Assembly: GCF_009727055.1 (NCBI RefSeq)
Contig: NC_052360.1
Location: 67,342,973-67,406,972 of the forward strand
DNA length: 64,000 nt
Direction: 5' to 3'
From: Benincasa hispida
Lineage: Eukaryota; Streptophyta; Magnoliopsida; Cucurbitales; Cucurbitaceae
The stretch's first letter is position 1, and every line of letters starts with the position of its first letter. The notes beneath the pieces are model-generated. The model was not told the origin of the DNA and searched no databases. It saw only the letters and a program-made list of their open reading frames with translations. The position numbers and the translations under genes were made by a program. Shown in pieces: positions 54,506-64,000 of this stretch.

Positions 54506-56725
54506 TGAAGGAATTTGAGTTTTAAAGATATCCATGAGCGGAAGCGTATCGTCCAAATTTCATTTAGATTGAAAACACGAATTTACAGTAAACATACAGA
54601 TTATGCGTTCTAAGTAAAATTATAGCATGTTTTTAAAACAAGAAATAGAGTTCAAGAGATTATACCTTTGAAGAACACTTCTTCTCCTAAAACCTTCGAA
54701 CCACGAACTCTACAAACAACAACAAAAACTTGAAGACCCTCTTCAAGAAAAACACAAACCAAAATAGAAGACACGACCACATGGAACCTTTGGTATACTC
54801 AGGGTGAGAGTCCATGAGTTGTGGGCTCTGACTATTTTGGTAAGGAGGGATTTCGAGTTTAGAGGAGGAAGGAGATTGAAGAAGACACTATCGCATAGAA
54901 AGCTTCTCAATCATGTAGTGTAAAAATGCCTATAATATAGACTCTGTGTATCGTGTAGACTTGTTAGGGAAAAATAGAAACTTATTTTCATTTATCCCAT
55001 TTGCTATAAAAAAAAAAAAAACAAAAAAAAACCACTTAACCACCCACTAAGGTGGTTGGAGAGAGAAAAAAAGGGATTATTATTCAAAATAATAATTAAT
55101 ATAAATAAATATGATAACCAATTTATTATATTATATTTATAATCTATAATTTTAGGGTAATTATAATTTGTAGCATTTTTAAGAATAATAACAAAGTGTA
55201 TACCATCATTTAAAAAAAATTGCAAATATAGCCAAGTCTATCAGAGATAGACTTTTACCAGTGATATGGTCTATCAACTCCTACCAATAGTATGGTCTAT
55301 TACTAATATATTTGTAATTTTTTTTACATTATGTTATATTTGCTAATACTTTGGTTCTAATGTCTATATTTGTACTTGTCCCATAGTTTTAATATTGCAT
55401 CATATACAATATAAAATATAGTTCTTTTTTTCTATTTTATGGCATTTAATATAAATCACATCTATATTAAAATTAACAACTATTTGAATCTCATTCAAAT
55501 ATTTATTTCCTCCAATTAAACTATAATGTATCAAGTACATTATAACAATTATATTATATATGATTGAAACAATTTAATTTTGTCATATATAATTAAATTC
55601 CCTCTTATTAATTTGAACAATTCAAATTAACCAAAAAACTAATTCTCAACTAAATCCTTTTAAGCTACCAAGGGGACCTTATGGACCTATAGCTTGAAGT
55701 TCCAATAGTACGTGAATAATTAATTAAACTCTTTAATTACATTATCCACCATCTGTTAACTTCCGGGCACTCCACTAAAGACCGACAACTGCACTATTCG
55801 TACCATTGATATATTTCTGTGTGCATTGGATATAACCAATCAATAGTTTGATGACCATTCACAAATTGCTCGTAAGTACAGCTGGGCCAAATTAACGTTT
55901 TTCCCCTGTAGTTACATCTAACTTCTTAAGTACCACTGATCCCTTTAATGAATAATAAATCATAGTCCTACTATGACTAAACCTTTCTCGGGCCAGGAGA
56001 GGGTGTGGTGTCATATTGTTCAAGACCCAGAATCAGCTCTTAAAGAAACAATTTATCTACTTACCTTGCATCGAGGAAGGAGTGAATTCCATCTTGTGTA
56101 GCTGAGTTCCCAGTTCCCCAATCAGATAAATCCCTAAAATAGTAGGCTTGTTGAGTCGACGATCTGGTCACTCTCACCCATACAAATCAAAGGACCGCCC
56201 TCATAGGCAGGAGTTCATAACTCACTCAGGATTAAGGTTATGTTACCTATGGTCATCCTAGTGAAATGAAAGTCTCTATTATGAACAGTGTTATATAATG
56301 AGACCAATCATTTTGTGGTCCGATCTTACACAGACTCCTTTATATAGAATATCTTCATTCGCATGTCCAATACACGAATGATCAGGATCAGATCATTTGT
56401 AACACTTTACAATATTTGTAACATCTACAAAGCGGGCCATACTCGTAGTGTCACCAAGATAAGGTACCCAGCCTTATCCATATACTACAGACCATTTAGG
56501 TTATCACTTAAATATGATCCACTTGTATGTCTCCACATACATGTTTAAGTTACAATGATAATCTTGGATGTTAGTTTATTGGTTTGTGGTTAATGCAACT
56601 AAAATATCACGTATTTTATAGACAAAGTGAATAAAATATCAAATATTATTAATCACATAAAAGTTTGTTCATACAAGGTTTACAACCTATAAGACCCTAC
56701 GAGATTTAGCGCATCAACCTCAACA
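54506..56725 (-). repeat. 5' LTR of the Copia element (family 2), contains a MITE
   Basis: On the minus strand it starts TGTTGAGGTTGATGCGC at 56725 and ends CCTTCA at 54506, next to the primer-binding site. About 2.2 kb including the 228-bp MITE at 55155-55382. Confidence 0.8.
55155..55382. mobile_element. MULE-type MITE inside the LTR
   Basis: Absent from the sister LTR at about 49455. Ends GGGTAATTATAAATT-like and, reversed, GGGACAAGTACAAATATAG. Flanking 9-bp repeats ATAATTTTA (55146-55154) and ATAGTTTTA (55383-55391). Internal CTATCAGAGATAGACTTTTA-type words. No coding capacity. Confidence 0.75.
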
Positions 56726-57190
56726 TTATATGCGTGCATACCTTGCTAATGCATACAAGTTTTCTTAAGCTAGCCCCAAGTATAAATCTTAACCAAGTGT
56801 CCTGGTAAGCCCAGGGTCTAATGCAGGACTCTATAGTATACTAACGCAGGGGTGGTCTTTGGATCTATTGCAAAGGTTTCCTAATTATTTGATAGGCATT
56901 GGCTATGTACACCACACTACTGGCATGCATGCAAGAGGGAAATAGGAGTTCAGAGAGGAAAAAGAGTTTGTAGATGTTGGCTTAAGTGTAGATGGTATGC
57001 GTTGATTTCCTAGTGGGAACAACAAGCTTATATGAGCACAATGACAATGAAATGGAGATGGTGCAAATGTCTGCTAAAATCTAGGTGTATGTGTGATGCG
57101 TAGAAAATCAGCTCTTTAATTCCTGCTCAACATCTCTCGATGGATGCCATTCTTAATCCTATATCTAGGGTACATGTATTAGTCACAAAG
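56726..57190 (-). other. Gypsy leader-like remnant
   Basis: GTCCTGGTAAGCCCAGGGTC near 56800 is the reverse complement of the leader word near 5595. No gene. Confidence 0.35.
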
Positions 57191-58812
57191 TGTTGGAATA
57201 TAAGATAGCATGCACAACGGAAGCAAAAATCGATAACATTCTAATTACATTAAAACTAAGTATAAGCATGCAAAAAAGGTTAGAAAATACAACCTTTGTA
57301 GAATCCACCATAATCTTCCTCTCCGTGCTCGATCGACACCACCAACGAAAAATCCTCACTATTCTCCGATTGAAGAACACGGTTGTGAGACAGTTTTGTT
57401 GGTGAAAGCTAGGAATTTTACTCTAGTAAAAAAGAGAGTAAAGGAGATTTTGTGGAAGAGGTAATTTCAATAAACAAGGAAACATTAGTTTTTACACAAT
57501 TGAAAAACAAAACTATTTAAAGACAAAATACATGCAAAATCTCATATTGCATGTCTTCCACCTCAAACTCAACTAGAATGAAATCTCTACCGATAGGGAG
57601 AGGGGCATAGGTGTCAGACTTTGGAAGAGCCACTTCAAAAACCACTTAGTTAGTGGAAAAATCCAACAATTTGATTTTTCTACTAACTAATTTTTTATTA
57701 AACTAAATTTTATAATAAAATAATTTTTGACAAAAATATGAAATACTATTTTCATATTTTAGATAATTAAATAAACCAAACAAATTTAATATCACATATT
57801 AAATTGCCTTTGACACCTAGCTTTGGTTAATCACATTAATAAATTTTTAAAACACTTTCATGCTAATATTTTATTTAAAATATACTCTCCAAAATTATTT
57901 GTAAATTATATCTTATATGAAATACAATTTTCTCTAAAGACCGAATTTGAACATTTCAAATTCTCATTTCATCTAGTTATTCAATTTTGTCCATAGTGAG
58001 CTAGCAAGGAGACCCGATGGACCTACAGATTATAGGCTCCAACGATCCAAGACTAACCGGTCAAACTCTTTAACCTAGTTAATTAATATTCGTTAATTAA
58101 CACGATTGTCCATTATAGCCTATAGTTACACTCTACTCACTGTAGATATATTATGTGTCCATTTGATATAACCGTTATTGATAAATTGATCCTTCACAGG
58201 TTGTTTGTAACCTCAGCTAAGTCAAATATCAAAATACCCTTGAGTTACATCTTTTCTCCTTAAGTACCACTATCCCTCTAATGATCAATTGATTTAGGAT
58301 CTTAATCACTAAATCCATTCCCTCTTAAGCTAACGAGAGGATGGAGCCCCTTGTTCAAGATCCAAGATCAGCCCTTAAAGGAACAACCTTTCTACTATCC
58401 CTAAAATGGGTAGGAGTGAATTCCATCTTACAAATTCTATGTCCCTAACTATCTACCTGGTGTTATCCCTGAAATGGGAGGCATATTCAGCAGCGCTATT
58501 GAGCTTACCCTCAATCCCGAATAAACATTCATAGACAGCTTAGGTTTCAGATCAAGTTATCTAGGTCATCAAGAGGTGAAATTAATTAGTGTTAACAGTT
58601 AACGGTGTTAATGCATAATAGTGATTATTTCATGGTCAGTCTAACACAATCTCATCATGTAGAACATCCCCGTTCACATGTCTTTACTTGAACGAATCAA
58701 TCACATCGTTTATGACATTTTACAACATTTGTAACAATTATAAAGCAGGTCGTATTCAATAGTATCTCCATAAATAGGTATCTAACCTAATCCAAGTATT
58801 ATAGACTTTCGA
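57191..58812 (-). repeat. Family 1 LTR, 5'-truncated
   Basis: Same family as 9791-11625: TGTAGATATATTATGT, CTTCACAGGTTGTTTGTAA, GAGCCCCTTGTTCAAGA. Its end CTTCCGTTGTGCATGC (minus) resembles the LTR end near 12290. It breaks at about 58812, so the LTR start is missing. Confidence 0.65.
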
Positions 58813-60621
58813 GAGCCTATAAATACCCCGAGAGGCTTTCATTTCACCATATAACTCAAAATCCTCCCAAAAAGGGCTCAAAAGAAAGGTGAGGACCAAC
58901 TAGGCATTGAGAAGGGCCTAGTATTCTCTAGATGAGAATCCAGGAGTGCATGGTGCTCTAACTATCTAAGTTTTTCTTTTCTAATAGGGAATTAAGAAGG
59001 AGGATGAGGAAGAAGGAAGGATTTTTCTCACAGAAAACCCACTGTGCATTTTTTTTCTTCAGAAAGAAGAAAAAATGAAAAAACCTACATACAACTACTG
59101 CACGTTATGCAAAGAATAATGGGGAGGGAGTTACAACTCACTCCCTAAAATTGGTTTATTATTCTTACTGTTAAAAAATTAATAAAATTAAAAATAATAA
59201 TAAACCTTTGTATATGATAACTATTTTATCATATAATTATCATATAATATATATTAAACTATATGTTATATCAAATATAACATATAACCTATAGTTCAAT
59301 ATTGTATCCAATACAATATAACCTATGGTTTAATTCTCTCAACAATGACATTTAATATAAATCTCATTTATATTAAATTTAATTATATGAATCAAATTCA
59401 CATAATTAATATTTGAATCATATTCAAATATTAAATTTATTAAATTTCTCTCAAATAAATACTTAATATTACAATATGTCGTATATATAATTAAAATTTA
59501 ATTAATTATATCACATATAATTAATTCCCTCAATTTGAACAATTCAAATTAATCCAAAAAATGATTCTCATTAAATTCTGTTGAGTTACCAAAGGACCTC
59601 ATGGACCTGTAGCCTGAAGCTCCAATGGTACGTGAATAATTAGTTAAACTCTTTAATTAAATTATTCACCATCCGTTAACTATCAGACACTAAACTAAAG
59701 ATCGACAGCTGCATTCTTCGCACTACAGATATATTTCTGTGTCCATTGGATATAACTAATCAACAGTATAGTGACCATTACAAATTGCTCATAAGTATAG
59801 CTTGGTCGAAATTACCGTTTTTCCTTTAAAGTTACTCTAACTCCGTAAGTACAAATGATCCCTCTAATGAACAATAAATCATAGTCTAACGACTAAACCC
59901 CTCTCAGGCCAGGAGACAGTGTAGCGCCACATTGTTCAAGCCCTGCAATCAGCCCTTAAGGGAGCAATTTATCTACTTGCCATCGACATTAGGGAATGAG
60001 TGAATTCCTTCTTGTGTAGTTGTGTTCTTAGCTCTCCAATAAGAAGAATCCCCAAAATGGTAGGCTTGTTGAGTCAACAATCTGACGACTCTCACCCATA
60101 CAAATCAAAGGACCACCTTCATAGGTGGGAGTTCACAATTCACTCAGGATTTAGGTTATGTTATCTATAGTCATCCTGGTGAAATGTAAGTCTCTATTAT
60201 GAACGACGTTATATAATGAGACTAAACATTTCGTGGTTCAGTCTTATACAAAATCCTTTGTATAGAATACCCCTACTCACATGTCTCCATATGAATGATC
60301 AGGAACAAATCATTTGTAGCACTTTACAACAATTGTAACATCTACAAAGCGAACCATACTCGTAATGTCACCAGGATAAGGTATCCAGCCTTATCCATCT
60401 ACCACCGACCATTTAAGTTATCACTTAAACATGATCCACCCGTATGTCTCTAAATACATGTTTAAGCTATAAGATAACCTTGGATATTAGTTTATTGGTT
60501 TGTGGTTAATGCAACTAATTTTGAAAGAAAACATCATATATTTTGTTACATAAATAAAATATTTGTACAATACAATTACAAACAATAGAACTCTACGAGA
60601 TTTAGGGTATCAACCCCAACA
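58813..60621 (-). repeat. Family 2 LTR
   Basis: On the minus strand it starts TGTTGGGGTTGATACCC at 60621. It shares CTCTACGAGATTTAGG, CATGATCCACCCGTATGTCT and CAAATTGCTCATAAGTATAG with its siblings. The 3' end near 58813 is not precise. Confidence 0.7.
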
Positions 60622-61717
60622 GTTTGGACATTGAGGACTTAGCCTATGCGTTGGGAAGGGCTATTAAGCGTCCAACTAAGGCTGTGAGAAGTCAACATTG
60701 CATCCACTTTTGAGGTTGTTAGTCCAGAGGGCCAGTTTTCACCTGTTAAAGTTGGTAAGGCAAATTTGGGTCTTGGAAAGTATTATAAGGTCAATTCAGG
60801 CTTAAACTCAAGATTTTAAGTTGTTTATGAATTCTTATAGGCTCGGGGTTTGGGGAGACCTCAGGGAGGGCACTGGAGGATTGGGAAAAGAAGTTGCTAC
60901 CGGTTAATTGTGAGTGACCTTTTTTAAAAAGGGAAATCTTGATTTAGTAATGTTTTAGAAATTATATTGTTATGCTTTGAGTTATTTGAAACTCTAGTTT
61001 GAATGTTGAGCTAAGATTCCCAAAGGAAAGTCTCAATCCATGAAACCTAGTACCAAGATGAGAGCTCTATGTGCACGTACGACGAATGCTATGCGTTGAG
61101 TTAGTTCCGCATTAGCATAGACTGAGTGTGTCGAGTTAGTTCTACCTTAGTAAATGACAATGTGAGTATGGTTCCACCTTATTACCTGAGAGTATTGAGT
61201 TGGTCTACCCCAAAAAAGATAGGGTACAAGTTTGAGTACAATATTCATATGTTCAGTAACATGTTTACAGTTTTATCACATGTTAGTTATTGATTCCAGA
61301 ATGTTTTAATCATGAGTTTATTTTAGAAAGTCACTCACTAAGCTTGTTGGCTTGCATTTTTAAAATGTTTTCCCTCTTCAAGTAGCCACACGAGGAGTTC
61401 CATATATCAGTTCTGAACTGCCACAAGAGCTTAAGATCTGCCACATACTTAAGACCCAATGCTGCTTAGCCATATGGTTAAATCTAGAGTTAGGATATCA
61501 TGAGTAAACTATAGTTTGTAAAAACAATAGGCCAAGCTATATGAAATTGTTAAGTTAATTTGTTGGGCAATGAACTGTTGTAAATGGGGAATTCATACTT
61601 CACTTGTAACTATAACTAAGAATATAACAGTTGGGTAATAGATATCACAAAATAGTGGAATTTACTATCCTCACGCCTCTTCTAGGTTCAAGAGGTGAGC
61701 TCGGGAGGGGGTGTGAC
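60622..61717 (+). repeat. LTR-like fragment, probably Gypsy
   Basis: Non-coding. Ends GAGCTCGGGAGGGGGTGTGACA, a wording common at plant Gypsy LTR or polypurine junctions. Contains repeated GAGTTAGTTC phrases (61098, 61134). No start boundary found. Confidence 0.3.
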
Positions 61718-61739
61718 ATCTTGACGCATCATCTAATCT

Positions 61740-62518
61740 ATTTTCAAAAATTACATTTGGTCAAGACTGGCTAAAATTGGTCCAAAGGCCTCTTGCTTGT
61801 TTCTTTGAGTCAGCTCGTTGAGGTATGGGTAAGCTTTTTGAGGTTGTTTAGTAGGTTCCAACGCAGGGTTGTTGGACCTTGGTGGATCACAGATGATGGT
61901 GGTGGTGTAACAAGGGGAGGGTCGGACGGTGTATGCGCTGAACCGGATGAGGATGTGGGAGAAAGAGGGGCTACCTCAATAAAGAAGATGGTGGTTAAAG
62001 GTTCAATGTTTATGGGAACTACCGGACGCATGAAAAATGATGGTGCAGTTCTCAAGTTTTCAGGCATAGGGTCATGCATTGGTATGTTGGGTGTGATGGT
62101 TGGGATGATTGGTGGAAGGGTTGGTTTTTTGTAAGGCTTTGCGGCAGTTGCTTTGGTAGGGCCTTTCGACGCAGGCTACCGCATTGGTTTGGACGAAGTT
62201 ATGGACTTGGAATTTTTAGGTTTTGGGAAGATGGAAGGTTTGTGTTTTGAAAGTGTTTTGGAGGAGGTGGACGGTCGTTGGGGAATGAAGGGTCTCGCCG
62301 GCATTGTTTGGGTCGAGGGTTTAGATTGGATGATGGCTCCCCCAGAAGAAGATGAAATGGTTGATTTCTTGGTCGAGACAGTGGGTTTTAAAGGTGAAAA
62401 TGGAGATGATCATGGGGAAGGAGAAATTGAGGGAGAGGAGAAGGAGCTTACCGAGCTTTCTTTTGCGAAGCTCAACAATTTATTTTGGTCGTTTGAAGCA
62501 TTTGACATGATTTTCGGT
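61740..62518 (-). pseudogene. Gypsy third ORF N-terminal part (Ser/Pro-rich), decayed
   Basis: ATG at 62518, minus strand: MSNASNDQNKLLSFAKESS. A stop follows after about 30 codons, and readable text continues: KPTVSTKKSTISSSSGG, RPFIPQRPSTSSKTLSKHK, KSITSSKPM, then (62079-61810) HDPMPENLRTAPSF, PPLVTPPPSSVIHQGPTTL. Ser/Pro/Lys-rich, no domain. It lies after integrase on the same strand, like the third ORF of Athila elements, and may match the missing upstream part of the ORF at 7-2017. The plus-strand ORFs here (61793-62134, 62153-62530) are antisense shadows. Confidence 0.5.
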
Positions 62519-62660
62519 GAGGAAGTTTGAAAGTTCTCTAGAGAAGATGATCGGAGTGAGGTAGGCGGACGACAAGGAATTTAGGGTTTAGGGAATCGAA
62601 GAAGAAAGAAGAAGAATATTTTGGGATTTTGACCCTTTTATAGATAAACACATGAGGAGA
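62519..62660 (-). promoter_or_regulatory. Promoter-like TATA box and pyrimidine-rich leader before the Gypsy third ORF
   Basis: The minus strand reads TATCTATAAAAGGG at about 62646-62633. Thirty bases later comes TTCTTCTTCTTTCTTCTTCG, then CCCTAAACCCTAAATTCC (telo-box-like), and the ATG at 62518. This is the look of a host-type plant core promoter and leader. Confidence 0.45.
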
Positions 62661-63040
62661 GAGAGGGGGGACATATGTGACATCTGTCAGCTGCATGTGA
62701 CGTTACGACTGCACAATAAATGAGAATATGAAGAGACGCGTTTAGGGCCACCCAAATACTTGAGTTTTTCATCTCCCAATATAATGACTCTTCCTCTTTC
62801 ATCGCATGGGTATGCGTTGGACTAACTCTAACGGCCCAATTCAAGTACCTCAATTTAAGAATCCACCAAGTTGGTTTTAAAAGCAATCATTCAAAAGACA
62901 AAATTAAAACTTCACTACCAAATAAGAATTTAAACAAGAACATAAAGGAAGCATGTTGTACATAAAGAAATAAGAAAGCATGAAAGAGGAAGAGTCTCTA
63001 AAATATGTATTTGATTGCATGCAGAGACGACTTCGACGCG
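62661..63040 (-). other. Spacer between Gypsy integrase and third ORF
   Basis: Multiple stops in all minus frames. No gene. Confidence 0.4.
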
Positions 63041-64000
63041 AGCTTTAAACAGGCTTGCATAGCTCGATGGATGTTTTCCAGCGTTCCACATTCCCTTCAA
63101 AGTATGGCTTGACTCTCTGCCCATTTACTTTGAAGGCGTTTGTGTCATCCTCTTGAGTAAGCTCCACGGTTCCATGAGGAAAGATTTCCTTGATAATAAA
63201 TGGTTCGGACCATCTGGATTTTAGTTTTCTTGGAAACAATCATAAATGCGAGTTAAATAGCAAAAAAAAATTTACCAGCAAAAAGTTCTTCCTTACCGAT
63301 GCATTAGTCATGCCAACGCTTGGTCTTTTTCTTGTATATCTTTGTATTCTCATATGCGTTTAGTCGTCATTCGTCTAACTCGTTTAGTTGCAGCTTTCCA
63401 TGTTCTCCTACAACTTCCAGGTATAAAATCAGCTTCTTAATTGCTCAATATGCTTTGTGCACCAATTCTAACGGTAAGTGGCATGCTTTTCCAAACACTA
63501 AGGCGTACGGAGATATAGCTATTGGCTTTTTGAATGCGGTCAGTATGCCCAAAGTGTTTCATCAAGTTTCTGTGCCCAGTCTCTTTTTGACAAATTGACT
63601 ACCCTTCCAAGGTTGTCTTGATTTCTCTGTTTGAAATCTCAGCTTGCCCATTCGTTTGTAGGTGGTAGGCGATGGCTACCTTGTGCTTAACATTGTATTT
63701 AACAAGTAATTTAGAAATAATGTGGTTAATAAAATGCGTACCTTCATCATTGATTAACGCCCTGGGTGTTCCAAAGCGTGTGAAGATGTACTTCATCGGG
63801 AATTTTGAAATGGTCATCACATCATTCTTTGCACAAAGCTACTGCCTCAACCCACTTTGACACATAGTCTACTATTACCAAAATGTATTGCTGACTACAT
63901 GAGGGAGGAAATGGCCCCAGAAGTCAATATCCCAAACATCAAAAGAGTTCCACTTCGGGTATGTTATTAAGGGGCATTGCGTTCCTTGTTGAAATATTAC
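63041..64000 (-). pseudogene. Gypsy (Athila-type) integrase, runs off the window
   Basis: Minus strand from 64000: [30 protein letters not shown] (first integrase Asp region), then 63820-63599 [20 protein letters not shown] with the D-E-G second-Asp block. [20 protein letters not shown] (third catalytic Glu in QAE) follows. After broken frames comes 63239-63045 FPRKLKSRWSEPFIIKE, GTVELTQEDDTNAFKVNGQR, VKPYFEGNVE, the C-terminal module. Several frameshifts and stops, so inactive. No RT is visible, since it would lie beyond 64000. Confidence 0.85.

Noticed and set aside
61793..62530. Two plus-strand ORFs with Val/Gly-rich text
   Set aside because: The minus strand gives the coherent Ser/Pro-rich retroelement ORF and lies in line with integrase.

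Overview
The window reads as nuclear DNA of a dicotyledonous plant, most likely a cucurbit. It has split genes with GT..AG introns and AT-rich spacers. Its repeats are Copia and Gypsy LTR elements, L1-type LINEs, SINEs, Mutator-like elements (MULEs) and MITEs. The cucurbit call is an inference: the Copia gag opening (MATATLSLLAVEKLIGEN at 51924, minus strand) resembles gag/pol proteins I recall from melon-type genomes. I saw no bacterial features.

Only two host genes are supported. (1) 16392-20050, plus strand: four exons encoding a 232-residue protein of unknown function with a single C-terminal membrane segment (tail-anchored layout). (2) 22414-43110, minus strand: nine exons encoding a 713-residue nucleoporin of the NUP62 type, with an N-terminal FG/Ser-rich region and a C-terminal coiled-coil Nsp1/NUP62 domain. 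The two genes converge tail to tail. The NUP62 CDS is 2.14 kb spread over 20.7 kb, because its introns have filled with LINE pieces, a short LTR element and a processed copy of ribosomal protein L4.

Layout. 1-5.75 kb: decayed Athila-type Gypsy (third ORF, LTR, leader), with two N gaps. 5.75-7.54 kb: Copia remnant on the minus strand. 7.8-13.9 kb: a MULE with a transposase on plus and a DUF1985/ULP-like gene on minus. Its transposase is split by an LTR that is itself split by a second LTR. 14.56-16.2 kb: a solo-LTR-like copy directly upstream of gene 1. 16.4-20.05 kb: gene 1. 20.05-22.4 kb: intergenic. 22.4-43.1 kb: NUP62. 43.1-45.9 kb: NUP62 upstream region and a GC-rich repeat. 45.96-48.46 kb: a second MULE with a plant-mobile-domain relic. 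48.47-56.73 kb: a rearranged Copia element with LTR, primer-binding site, repeat-rich leader and gag. 57.2-60.6 kb: two more LTR copies. 60.6-64 kb: Gypsy remnants (LTR-like piece, third ORF with a promoter-like leader, integrase).

Most of the interest is in nested insertions whose target-site duplications can be read directly: 16 bp around the RPL4 retrocopy, 5 bp around its host LTR element, 5 bp around a solo LTR inside another LTR, about 17 bp around LINEs, and 9 bp around a MITE. I did not find a clearly new molecular system. The less familiar items are the array of palindromic CGATCGTGTAG motifs in a Copia leader, the promoter-like leader before the Gypsy third ORF, and the uncharacterised tail-anchored gene.
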